Source of the DNA: an uncultured Rickettsiales bacterium
GTDB lineage: Bacteria > Pseudomonadota > Alphaproteobacteria > UBA8366
Assembly (NCBI GenBank): GCA_913046825.1
Contig: CAJWTF010000094.1
Span: 1 to 14,653, forward strand
Length of the DNA stretch: 14,653 nucleotides
Direction: 5' to 3'
The notes below the pieces were generated by a model, which saw nothing but the letters and a program-made list of their open reading frames with translations, searched no databases and was not told the origin of the DNA. A program made the position numbers and the translations under genes. This document shows, in pieces, positions 7,140-14,267 of the stretch (positions within the stretch are counted from its first letter, which is position 1; every line of letters begins with the position of its first letter).

Positions 7140-8177
7140 ATGCTTTTTCGACAGCTCTTCGATGCTGAATCCTTCACATACACCTATTTGATTGCGAGCC
7201 GGGCGGGAGGCGAAGCCGTTATCATCGATTCGGTGATCGGGCATCTCGATCAATATCTGCGCCTACTGGAGGAGTTGGACCTAAAACTCGTGAAGGTCGT
7301 CGACACCCATACTCATGCTGATCACATTACCGGTATGGGTGTTCTGCGCGACCGCACGAAATGCGTCACTGTGATGGGTTCCGAAAGCGCGGCCGATGTG
7401 GTGTCGATGCGTGTCCGAGATGGGGAGACAGTCGATATTGAGGGCATCAGCCTTGATGTCATTTATACGCCGGGCCACACGGACGATTCATACTCATTCA
7501 AGCTATCTGACCGTGTCTTTACGGGGGATACGCTATTCATTCGAGGGACCGGGCGCACCGATTTTCAGAACGGAGATGCAGTGGCACAATATGATTCGAT
7601 TTTCAATAAGTTACTGTGTCTACCGGACGAGACCTTGGTCTATCCAGGGCATGACTATAAAGGTGAGATGGTCAGCACAATCATTGAAGAGCGGCGTCAT
7701 AATCCCCGATTGCAAGTCGCAAACGCGCCTGAATATGCGGAAATCATGAACGGCCTTAATCTCGCCAACCCGAAAATGATGGATGTCGCCGTCCCCGCGA
7801 ATAAAAAAATCGGGGCGGCTCAAGGCGAAGAAGTTCAAGCTGCCTGGGCACTGTCGGTAGACGAAGTACAGAACAGATGCGTCAGCGGTGATTGTGTCTT
7901 GGTCGATTTACGTGAGGAAGCGGAACGCTGCCAGGACGGCGTCATTACAGGTTCTGTTCATGCGCCATATGGAGAGCTGAATGATTTTGTGCGTGAGGGG
8001 GGGCTATTACGCGAGATGGCCGATAAAGCGGATCGCCGGATTATATTTTATTGCGCTTACGGCGAACGATCGGCGCTTGCGGTTCAAACATCCGAAGGTA
8101 TGGGGTTGAAGGAAGTATTCCACCTCGTTGGTGGTATTGACGCTTGGAAGGCATCGGGCCGAGAAATTAATGTTTGA
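7140..8177 (+). CDS. Persulfide dioxygenase (ETHE1-like MBL fold) fused to a C-terminal rhodanese
   Basis: 345 residues from the ATG at 7140, with AAGGA about nine bases upstream; an in-frame ATG at 7086 would add 18 non-family residues. Residues 1-230 are a metallo-beta-lactamase fold: THTHADH with His57, His59, Asp61 and His62, then PGHT (His113), TGDT (Asp130), GRTDFQ and YPGHD (His171). GRTDFQ is typical of the ETHE1 group, whose members use one iron to oxidise glutathione persulfide to sulfite. Residues about 235-345 form a rhodanese domain with active-site loop CAYGERS, Cys305. Such fusions (PRF-type) are thought to pass sulfane sulfur between the two sites, with the sulfite and persulfide handled as thiosulfate. 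Acts in the cytoplasm; no signal peptide. It starts 75 bases after glycerate kinase. The last 8 bases overlap the start of the peroxidase relic frame. Confidence 0.9.
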   Translation: MLFRQLFDAESFTYTYLIASRAGGEAVIIDSVIGHLDQYLRLLEELDLKLVKVVDTHTHADHITGMGVLRDRTKCVTVMGSESAADVVSMRVRDGETVDIEGISLDVIYTPGHTDDSYSFKLSDRVFTGDTLFIRGTGRTDFQNGDAVAQYDSIFNKLLCLPDETLVYPGHDYKGEMVSTIIEERRHNPRLQVANAPEYAEIMNGLNLANPKMMDVAVPANKKIGAAQGEEVQAAWALSVDEVQNRCVSGDCVLVDLREEAERCQDGVITGSVHAPYGELNDFVREGGLLREMADKADRRIIFYCAYGERSALAVQTSEGMGLKEVFHLVGGIDAWKASGREINV

Positions 8178-8793
8178 GTATGAAACACGAGAGGGGAAAC
8201 TGAACGCGCCGGCGGTCTTTAACGCGGCTGATAATATCGCCCAGTTTTGGGATGGTAGAGTTGAAACGCTTGAGGAACAAATTGACGGACCGATGCTGTC
8301 GTCCGTTGAGAAGGGTGGTTCTTGAAACGGGATCGTCGCCCAATTAGCCACCGTGCGGGAGTATGCTGACCCATTTGGGCAAATTTATGCGGGCTGAATT
8401 GATCAATAAAACATCAAGGATGCGATCGCGACATACGAACGTTCCTTGATCACGCCAGATGCTTCCTTCGACCAGTATTTGCGGGGTGATGATCAGGCAA
8501 TCACCGAGAAAAGCCGAAGAGGGCACGTCCTATTTAAGTCTTTCTGCTGTGTCGGTTGCCATCAAGGTATCAATGTTGGCGGCAATATGTAGCAGCGATT
8601 GGGCGTCATGGAGCCTGAGCTGAATTGGTACCAAGGGAACGATGATGGCAGTCATCATCTAGGCTGATATAACGTAACGTGACGAGATCGCGATAAACAG
8701 GTTTTTAAGGTTCCCTCGCTTTGGAATGCCGCTGAGACGGCACTCTATTTTCATGATGGCTCGGTGGAGTCGTTGGAGAAGATAAACCTTTAA
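8170..8793 (+). pseudogene. Dihaem cytochrome c peroxidase (MauG/CCP family) relic with six nonsense codons
   Basis: A single reading frame, with no shift, carries CCP landmarks throughout: FNAADNIAQFWDGRVETLEE, then NIKDAIATYERSLITPDASF followed by DQYL, a CXXCH haem site CVGCH at 8548-8562, GGNM, QRLGV, then VFKVPSL and YFHDGSVESLE. Stops interrupt at 8323, 8395, 8407, 8590, 8665 and 8680, and a final TAA at 8791. The family usually reads LGRYNVTG where this has stop-YNVT-stop, consistent with CGA-to-TGA and GGA-to-TGA; a Trp replaces the usual Arg in PSLRN. The N-terminal part with signal peptide and first haem is missing; the relic begins within the last codons of the upstream gene. The original enzyme would have reduced hydrogen peroxide or acted as a MauG-like oxidase in the periplasm. 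Confidence 0.88.
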
Positions 8794-8850
8794 GACATGG
8801 TATGATTTTGTATACTCGTTTTCAGTTTGCAGATTACTTGGGAAATGTCG
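8772..8850 (+). repeat. 79-bp imperfect direct repeat, copy B
   Basis: Partner of 52-130, with 62 of 79 bases identical and no gaps. It starts within the SLEKI codons of the peroxidase relic and ends about 150 bases before the thiolase-like gene. A short frame from the ATG at 8804 reads MILYTRFQFADYLGNVG and stops; copy A reads similarly from a GTG, but most differences fall at first and second codon positions, so protein-level conservation in that frame is not supported. Confidence 0.75.
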
Positions 8851-8957
8851 GTTAAATGAGCGCTAAGGCGTCGCTTCCGTCAATGGACGGCGTCGTCTAG
8901 AGGTGGGGAGTTCTTTTCTTCACCGGTCGGCCCTCGTATTGACTGGGGCTCGTTACC

Positions 8958-8973
8958 TCTTGTTTCGACAAGA
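8958..8973 (+). promoter_or_regulatory. UUCG-loop hairpin in the leader of the thiolase-like gene
   Basis: TCTTGT (8958-8963), loop TTCG, ACAAGA (8968-8973): six perfect pairs closing a UUCG tetraloop, 27 bases before the ATG at 9001 and upstream of the ribosome site. If transcribed it would be a stable small hairpin. Role unknown; it may affect mRNA stability or translation. Confidence 0.4.
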
Positions 8974-9000
8974 AGTAAACGGTGATGAAGGAACACATCC

Positions 9001-10515
9001 ATGGCTGTCGATGACTTTACACCTATCTTTATAGGCGTCGCGCAGGTAGAACAACGCGAAGACGATCCGAGCGTCGCGAAGGAACCGCTGGATCTGATGG
9101 TCGAAGCGGTTCGGGTGGCGGGTGAAGATTGCGGCAATCTGAAGGTCTTGGAGTTGGCGGACTCGGTGCGCGTGATACGAGGCATCTGGGGCTACGGTAA
9201 TCCCGCTCGCCAAGTTGCCGAACGCATCGGCGCCAGTGGTGCGGAGACAGGCCTAACGTCGCTTGGCGGCAACTATGTGCAATCGATGACCAATCGAAGT
9301 TTCCTCGATATTCAAAGCGGCAAAAACGAAATTGTCATTGTTACCGGTGGCGAATGCGGGCGCACTCAAGGCCGCGCGCGGAAGGCCGGGATCGAACTAG
9401 ATTGGAATCCATTGACTCGGGAGCCGGGTGCCAGTCCGACGACACGGGATGACGGCACGGCGCCGGATATGTTTCTCGGGAGCAGTAAAGTAACCCGCCA
9501 CGAAGCGGAGACGCGTCGGGGCATCCAATTCCCCATCCAGTTCTATCCGATGTTCGAGACTGCCTTGCGCTACTCTAATGGCGAGAGCGTCGATGGGCAC
9601 TTGAAGCGGGTTTCGGAGCTTTGGGCCGGATTTAACCGGGTGGCCGTTGATAATCCCAACGCCTGGATTCGCAAATCGCTGAGTGCGGAGGAAATCCGAA
9701 CGCCATCTCCGTCGAATCGGCCGGTCTCATACCCTTATACGAAGCTGATGAATTCAAACAACAGTGTCGATCAGGGCGCGGCATTGATCCTGACATCCGT
9801 CGGCAAGGCGCGGGAACTCGGCATTGCCGAAGATCGTTGGGTCTATCCGCATGCGGGGACGGAGGCTTGGGATCATCTTTACGTTTCTGAGCGCGAAAAT
9901 CTCCATTCCTCGCCGGCGATACGTCTCACGGCCGCGAAGTTGTTCGACCTAACTGGTTTCGGTGTCGACGATATGGATCAAGTCGACCTCTACAGTTGTT
10001 TTCCAGCGGCTGTGCAGGTTTCGGCGAATGAAATCGGTCTCACTCATGATCGTCCATTGACGGTTACTGGCGGCCTGACTTTTGCCGGTGGGCCGCTCAA
10101 TAACTACGTCATGCACTCAGTGGCGAGGACCGTGGACCTTCTGCGCGAAAATCCGGGGAGTAAGGGCTTAGTGACCGCAAATGGCGGACTGCTCACCAAA
10201 CATGCACTTTGCATTTATTCGACGGACGCGCCCGAAAAGCCCTTCGCCTGGGCCAACCTGCAGGATGAGGTCGACGCCATGCCGCGTCGCGAAGTGACTG
10301 AAGAACACGACGGAAGTGCGACAATAGAAACCTATGTAGTCATGTACGACGCGGAGGCACAGCCGAGCACGGCGCACGCCGCTTGTCTCTTAGACGACGG
10401 TAGTCGAACCTGGGCCAATATCGCGGATCGGGCCACGGTCACTGCAATGACGAAAGAAGAGTTTTGCGGTCGCGCCGGAAAAATTGACGGTGCCGGTGGT
10501 TTGACCCTCCAATAA
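9001..10515 (+). CDS. Thiolase-like protein of the TLP1 type (acetyl-CoA acetyltransferase family)
   Basis: 504 residues with ATG start and GAAGGA about 8 bases upstream. The first roughly 410 residues are a thiolase fold: LADSVRVIRGIWGYGNPAR near 52-70, GGNYVQSMTNRSFLDI at 89-104, VDQGAALILTS near 256-266, DLYSCFPAAVQV near 329-340, GGLTFAGGPLNNYVMHS at 357-373, and NGGLLTKHALCIYST at 394-408. The remaining 90 or so residues fit the additional C-terminal domain of thiolase-like protein type 1. The usual nucleophilic Cys in the GG(x)nC segment is absent (Val-Gln at 93-94), and the GGHPxGxSG loop is altered. Known TLP1 proteins lack ordinary thiolase activity but bind CoA compounds, so the annotation acetyl-CoA acetyltransferase would overstate what is shown. 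Its stop lies 13 bases from that of the convergent amidohydrolase. No DUF35 gene is adjacent on this strand. Confidence 0.85.
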   Translation: MAVDDFTPIFIGVAQVEQREDDPSVAKEPLDLMVEAVRVAGEDCGNLKVLELADSVRVIRGIWGYGNPARQVAERIGASGAETGLTSLGGNYVQSMTNRSFLDIQSGKNEIVIVTGGECGRTQGRARKAGIELDWNPLTREPGASPTTRDDGTAPDMFLGSSKVTRHEAETRRGIQFPIQFYPMFETALRYSNGESVDGHLKRVSELWAGFNRVAVDNPNAWIRKSLSAEEIRTPSPSNRPVSYPYTKLMNSNNSVDQGAALILTSVGKARELGIAEDRWVYPHAGTEAWDHLYVSERENLHSSPAIRLTAAKLFDLTGFGVDDMDQVDLYSCFPAAVQVSANEIGLTHDRPLTVTGGLTFAGGPLNNYVMHSVARTVDLLRENPGSKGLVTANGGLLTKHALCIYSTDAPEKPFAWANLQDEVDAMPRREVTEEHDGSATIETYVVMYDAEAQPSTAHAACLLDDGSRTWANIADRATVTAMTKEEFCGRAGKIDGAGGLTLQ

Positions 10516-10528
10516 TGTGAACCTCCAA

Positions 10529-11740
10529 TCAGCTCTGGTTCGGATAATCCGGTAGATTGAAACCGAACATCCGCTTGGCATTGAGACCGAGAATTCGCGC
10601 GCGCTGGTCGTCGTTCATCTTTTGCATGGTGCGTTCGATGGCGGCGGCAGAGTGAGGCCAGGTTCCTTCATGGTGTGGGTAATCGTTCGCCCACATGAAA
10701 TTATCCCAAAGGTTATACTCCTCTGCCAGCAAAAGGCCTGCCGGGTCTTCTTGGAAACTAGCGGCACCGTTGGAGCGGAAGTAGTCGCTCGGCAGTCCCT
10801 GGAGTTTCGGGCGGACCCAGAAATGATGTTTCTTGTATGCCTCGTCCATGGCGTCGAGCACCCAGGGTACCCAGCCAATGCCGGCCTCGATCAGCGCAAA
10901 CTGAATCCTCGGGAAGCGTTCCAAGACACCGGACGAGCAGAGGTTCGCTAACGGCTCGATGGTTGGAGAGAGCGAGTGCGTCACGTAATTGATGACAGCG
11001 CCTCCATTGCCCTTGGACGCCCGTGGATCGCGTCCGGTGGACACATGGAAGGTAATCGGCAGGCCGGTTTCTTCGATCAGCGCCCACATCTTGTCGAAAA
11101 CTGGCAAGTTGTAATTGTCATGGTCGACGTCGTGCGCGCCAAAGATAGGTTTACAGGGCAACGTCAGGCCGCGGAATCCCAAGGCGGCAACTCTTTCGAT
11201 TTCTGTCATCGAACCCTCGATATCGCCGGTCGCGATGGCCGCTAAGGGAGAAACGATGTCATTGTGATTGCCGAATTCCTCCCACGCCCACTCGTTCCAT
11301 ACCTTACATTGCGCCATGGCGAAGACCGGATCCGGCGTCGCCCACATGGCGAGGCCCTTGTTCGGGAACATGATCTCGCCATCAATCCCGTCATATTGAT
11401 TGTCTTCGAGGCGGCCCTCGACAGTGGCGCCCGCTTTGCCGCGCACACCGTCTTCGCCCAGCATTTTGAAGTCGAATACTTTGGACGGGCGATAGCCTTC
11501 GGTAATGCGCCATTTGCCACCCTTGTCGTCGACTTCCACGCGTGGAATGCGATCTAGATATTTTTTGTCGATGCGCTTCTCCCACAGATCGAACGGTTCG
11601 TTCACATGGGTATCGGCGGAAATCATCAGGTACTTTTTAGGGTCGTCGCGCCGCGCGGTACGCTTCCAGCCCTCGGGGCCGGGCGTCTCGCGCCGCCACT
11701 GATTTTCCGCATTGGTTTCGTATTTAGGCTGTTCGGACAT
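10529..11740 (-). CDS. Amidohydrolase-2 family metal-dependent hydrolase (ACMSD-like TIM barrel)
   Basis: 403 residues, ATG start at 11740 with GGAG about 9 bases upstream on the minus strand. It matches the amidohydrolase-2 (PF04909) group: SADTHVNEP with Asp43 and His45 at the first strand, TFHVSTGRD with His232, FALIEAGIGWVPWVLDAMDE with Glu285, and WANDYPHHEGTWP with Asp353 as likely metal-site or catalytic residues. The first motif is D-x-H rather than H-x-H. Family members are decarboxylases or hydrolases of aromatic or CoA-pathway metabolites; the substrate is not known. It is the last gene of the thiolase-like/DUF35/amidohydrolase run, 76 bases after the DUF35 gene. The N-terminal 35 residues are polar and lie outside the barrel. 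No signal peptide is present. Confidence 0.85.
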   Translation of the reverse strand: MSEQPKYETNAENQWRRETPGPEGWKRTARRDDPKKYLMISADTHVNEPFDLWEKRIDKKYLDRIPRVEVDDKGGKWRITEGYRPSKVFDFKMLGEDGVRGKAGATVEGRLEDNQYDGIDGEIMFPNKGLAMWATPDPVFAMAQCKVWNEWAWEEFGNHNDIVSPLAAIATGDIEGSMTEIERVAALGFRGLTLPCKPIFGAHDVDHDNYNLPVFDKMWALIEETGLPITFHVSTGRDPRASKGNGGAVINYVTHSLSPTIEPLANLCSSGVLERFPRIQFALIEAGIGWVPWVLDAMDEAYKKHHFWVRPKLQGLPSDYFRSNGAASFQEDPAGLLLAEEYNLWDNFMWANDYPHHEGTWPHSAAAIERTMQKMNDDQRARILGLNAKRMFGFNLPDYPNQS

Positions 11741-11816
11741 TGTGCTTTTCTCCTGCCACTCACCCGTCGACAGGCTAAAGGTGAGGATTTGTATGCGCTA
11801 TCTTCCAAGCAAAGCT

Positions 11817-12263
11817 CTATTTCGCCGCCAGGCGCCACTGCACCAGCGTATAGGGTGGCTCGGCATCGTCATGGGGCTCGAACACCGCTTCGACCTTGGA
11901 GCCTATCACAACATCCTGATGCGGGTCGCCCAATAGATTGCCGATCATGCGGACATTTCCGGCCTGAGGCAGTTCGACCAGCACCACGAGATAGGGTCCT
12001 TGGTCCTTGAGCGCGGGATGCACGGGATGCCAGGGGCGTTCCCAACTGTAAATCCTGCCGCTGGGTTCGATCTGTTTCCAGGTCATGTTGAATGAGCGGC
12101 AGTTATGGCAGACCCATTCCGGGCCCCATTGCCAGGTGCCGCAATCGCTGCATTTCTGGACCATAAGTTTACCGTGCCGGGTCGCTTCCCAATAATTCTT
12201 ATCGAGACCGTCTCCTTGCGGGACAGGGATCGGCATGCCTTTGGGCAAATAACTCTCGCTCAT
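11817..12263 (-). CDS. DUF35 zinc-ribbon/OB-fold acyl-CoA-associated protein
   Basis: 148 residues. The N-terminal half has a rubredoxin-like zinc ribbon with Cys38, Cys41, Cys52 and Cys55 (CSDC and CHNC). An OB-fold follows, with SGRIYSWERPWHPVHP near residues 68-83 and VVLVELPQAGNVRMIGNLLG after it. DUF35 proteins partner with thiolase-like or hydratase-like enzymes acting on CoA thioesters. The start codon overlaps the stop of the thiolase-like gene as ATGA, and GGAGGA lies within the end of that gene six bases before the ATG, so translation is very probably coupled and the two products probably form a complex. Length is normal for the family and all four cysteines are in place. Confidence 0.9.
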   Translation of the reverse strand: MSESYLPKGMPIPVPQGDGLDKNYWEATRHGKLMVQKCSDCGTWQWGPEWVCHNCRSFNMTWKQIEPSGRIYSWERPWHPVHPALKDQGPYLVVLVELPQAGNVRMIGNLLGDPHQDVVIGSKVEAVFEPHDDAEPPYTLVQWRLAAK

Positions 12264-13441
12264 AACGTGTCCTCCGATCCCATGATGATGCTGCTGACAT
12301 GGTGGACCATCGGTCCGGCGATGTTGATGGCGACGTCGGCGCCCGGAACCTGATTAATGGATTCGCCCCGGATCTGCCGAACCGCTTCGATTTGCAGTCC
12401 AAGTCCGTGCATGTAGCACTCAGCCAAGTTTCCGCCGCTGGTGTTGAGCGGCATCTTGCCGCTGGGCGCGATCAGGTTTTCCAATTGGAAAAACTCATTG
12501 CACTCCTCCGGTGCGCAGAAGCCGTGCTCGACGACTGCCATCATCACGCCGATGGTGAAGTTTTCGTAGCTCTGCACTACATTGACATCGCCGGGGCTGA
12601 CTCGCGCCATCTCGTAAAGGCGGGGCGCCAAAGTGGCGAAGCTTGAGGACGGAAAGTTACTGGCGTTCATGACCGGTGCACCGCACCGATGATCGGAGCC
12701 TTGAGCGGCGCCCAGAATAAAGGCCGGTTTTTGCTTCAGATCGCGCGCCTTTTCCGCCGATACGATGATGCAGGCGGCGGCGCCGTCATTCTCCTGGCAA
12801 CAATCGAACAAGCGGCAGGGCTCTGCGATCCAACGGGAATCCTCGTATTTCTCGTCTGAAAGGGGCCGGTTGTACATCACCGCGCGTGGATTGTTTTGCG
12901 CATGGGTGTAAGAGGCCATGGAGATCGATCGGAGAACGCTGTGATCGACGTCGTATTCATGCATGAACCGCATCGCCCGCATCGCGTATTTTTGTAATGG
13001 AGACATGATGCCATAAGGCGACATATAGGCGGCGTCGCCGCTGACATGAGGATCGGGCGCACTCTGGCCGAACCGCCTGAATTGCCCCTGCGCGAGACCC
13101 CGGAAGGCGACCACGCAATCAGCATAGCCGCAAGCAACCGCGGCCGATGCATTGCCGACCGCGGCCGCAACACCGCCGCCGCCGCCGCCCCAATTCATGT
13201 TGGAGTATTTTAACTCCTTGATGCCGAGGGCCGCTGCGATCCGCGTGGGCTCATTGCGATCGTTGGAGTAGGAAGCGAATCCGTCGATCTCATCTGGAGA
13301 GATGCCCGCATCCTCGCACGCGGCCAATATGGCTTTGAGCACCAGGACGAACTCGTTGTCCGGCGATTGCCCGTGTTTGTAATAGGTCGTCTCGCCGACT
13401 CCGGCGACCGCCGTTTTTCCTCTGATGGTCCGTTCACTCAT
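12260..13441 (-). CDS. Thiolase-like lipid-transfer protein, DUF35 partner (possible Ltp2-type aldolase)
   Basis: 393 residues from the ATG at 13441. An in-frame TTG at 13507 would add 22 residues, and I prefer the ATG because MSERTIRGKTAVAGVGET is the normal family start. AAAGGA lies about 13 bases upstream. The family is SCP2-thiolase/nonspecific lipid-transfer-like. A run of six glycines at residues 85-90 sits where catalytic thiolases carry their nucleophilic Cys, so Claisen thiolysis is unlikely. SYENFT with Tyr292 and GGNLAECYMHG with Tyr343 and His345 are conserved-looking. Ltp2-type retro-aldolases from steroid side-chain degradation have a DUF35 partner and depend on tyrosines, so an aldolase role is plausible, but alignment is required. 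It is the first gene of a three-gene minus-strand set and overlaps the DUF35 gene by four bases. Confidence 0.85.
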   Translation of the reverse strand: MSERTIRGKTAVAGVGETTYYKHGQSPDNEFVLVLKAILAACEDAGISPDEIDGFASYSNDRNEPTRIAAALGIKELKYSNMNWGGGGGGVAAAVGNASAAVACGYADCVVAFRGLAQGQFRRFGQSAPDPHVSGDAAYMSPYGIMSPLQKYAMRAMRFMHEYDVDHSVLRSISMASYTHAQNNPRAVMYNRPLSDEKYEDSRWIAEPCRLFDCCQENDGAAACIIVSAEKARDLKQKPAFILGAAQGSDHRCGAPVMNASNFPSSSFATLAPRLYEMARVSPGDVNVVQSYENFTIGVMMAVVEHGFCAPEECNEFFQLENLIAPSGKMPLNTSGGNLAECYMHGLGLQIEAVRQIRGESINQVPGADVAINIAGPMVHHVSSIIMGSEDTL

Positions 13442-13518
13442 GCGCTGCTTCGCATCCTTTGCAAAATGTCTTAATAGGCAAAGTGAAAGCAAAATGACCT
13501 TCGGCAAGGGGAAGAGCT

Positions 13519-14265
13519 TTAGCGGCGCAACGCACCCGCGTTGGCCGCAAGTCCGGCAGCGACCGCAATGAGGATCGCCAGGATTCCGTATATTTCGGGG
13601 AAATTGTGCGCGAGATTAAATATCTCGGCCTCGATACCGCTTTTCGAGACATAGAGCGGCGTTTTTTGTGCGCTGATCATTTCGCCGTTGCGCACGAGGA
13701 AGGCTTCCAGATTATAGATACCCGTCGGTACATTTGCGGGAAAGAAAATTTCCGTTCGGAACAGCCTGCCACCGAGCACGCTGACCCGGCCTTCCAGCAT
13801 GCCATAGTGACCAAGGTTCTGTTTCCTGCGGATCAACGCGGTCTGGAAATCCGCCTTCTCGGCAGGGCCGATTTTCTCGCGGGGCGAGAAGTCGAGATAC
13901 TCGACACCGATCTGGTGGCGTTCCCGGAGTGTGAACGGCAACCATTCATCGAGTTCCGCGCTCGCCATGACTTGGTAAAAGGAAATCGCGTCGTTGAAGG
14001 TAACGGAAGCATCATTGGCCCAGACGCCGGCGACACGCGCCTTGCGGCGCATGGTTATCGGTTTTCGGGGGCCTTGGACGACAACGACCACGTTCCCTTC
14101 ACCCTCAATCGCGCCGTAGAGCAACACTTGTTTACCGGTGAATCCTAAGTCGATTTTGACTAAGTGTTCGGAAAGATCGGCGACCAACGCATCAGCCAAG
14201 GTCGTCCGTCCCATCGTGGCAAGCAACACGATCAGGGCAATGCGAGTGAGCAGGCGGATCATCAT
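13519..14265 (-). CDS. TIGR02186/Alph_Pro_TM family membrane-anchored periplasmic protein
   Basis: 248 residues from the ATG at 14265; a TTG at 14271 overlapping the upstream stop is also possible. The ATG is preferred because GGAGG sits nine bases upstream. Residues 1-25 are a hydrophobic signal sequence (RIALIVLLATMG then Ala-Asp-Ala), and a C-terminal membrane segment (GILAILIAVAAGLAANAG) is followed by Arg-Arg. The middle is beta-rich with GFTGKQVLLYGAIEG and an FFPANVPTGIYNLEAFLV segment, typical of the family. The likely topology is periplasmic with one C-terminal anchor. The family is regularly found next to TauE/SafE permeases in Alphaproteobacteria; its biochemical role is not established. 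Only 2 bases separate it from the permease stop, so the genes are probably translated together. Confidence 0.85.
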   Translation of the reverse strand: MMIRLLTRIALIVLLATMGRTTLADALVADLSEHLVKIDLGFTGKQVLLYGAIEGEGNVVVVVQGPRKPITMRRKARVAGVWANDASVTFNDAISFYQVMASAELDEWLPFTLRERHQIGVEYLDFSPREKIGPAEKADFQTALIRRKQNLGHYGMLEGRVSVLGGRLFRTEIFFPANVPTGIYNLEAFLVRNGEMISAQKTPLYVSKSGIEAEIFNLAHNFPEIYGILAILIAVAAGLAANAGALRR

Positions 14266-14267
14266 CT

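Noticed and set aside
8804..8857. Short peptide frame MILYTRFQFADYLGNVG shared with copy A
   Set aside because: Differences between the copies fall mainly at first and second codon positions, so it does not look like a conserved small protein.
13606..14148. 180-residue plus-strand open frame opposite TIGR02186
   Set aside because: The minus-strand gene has family motifs, a signal sequence, an anchor and an operon partner; this one has none.
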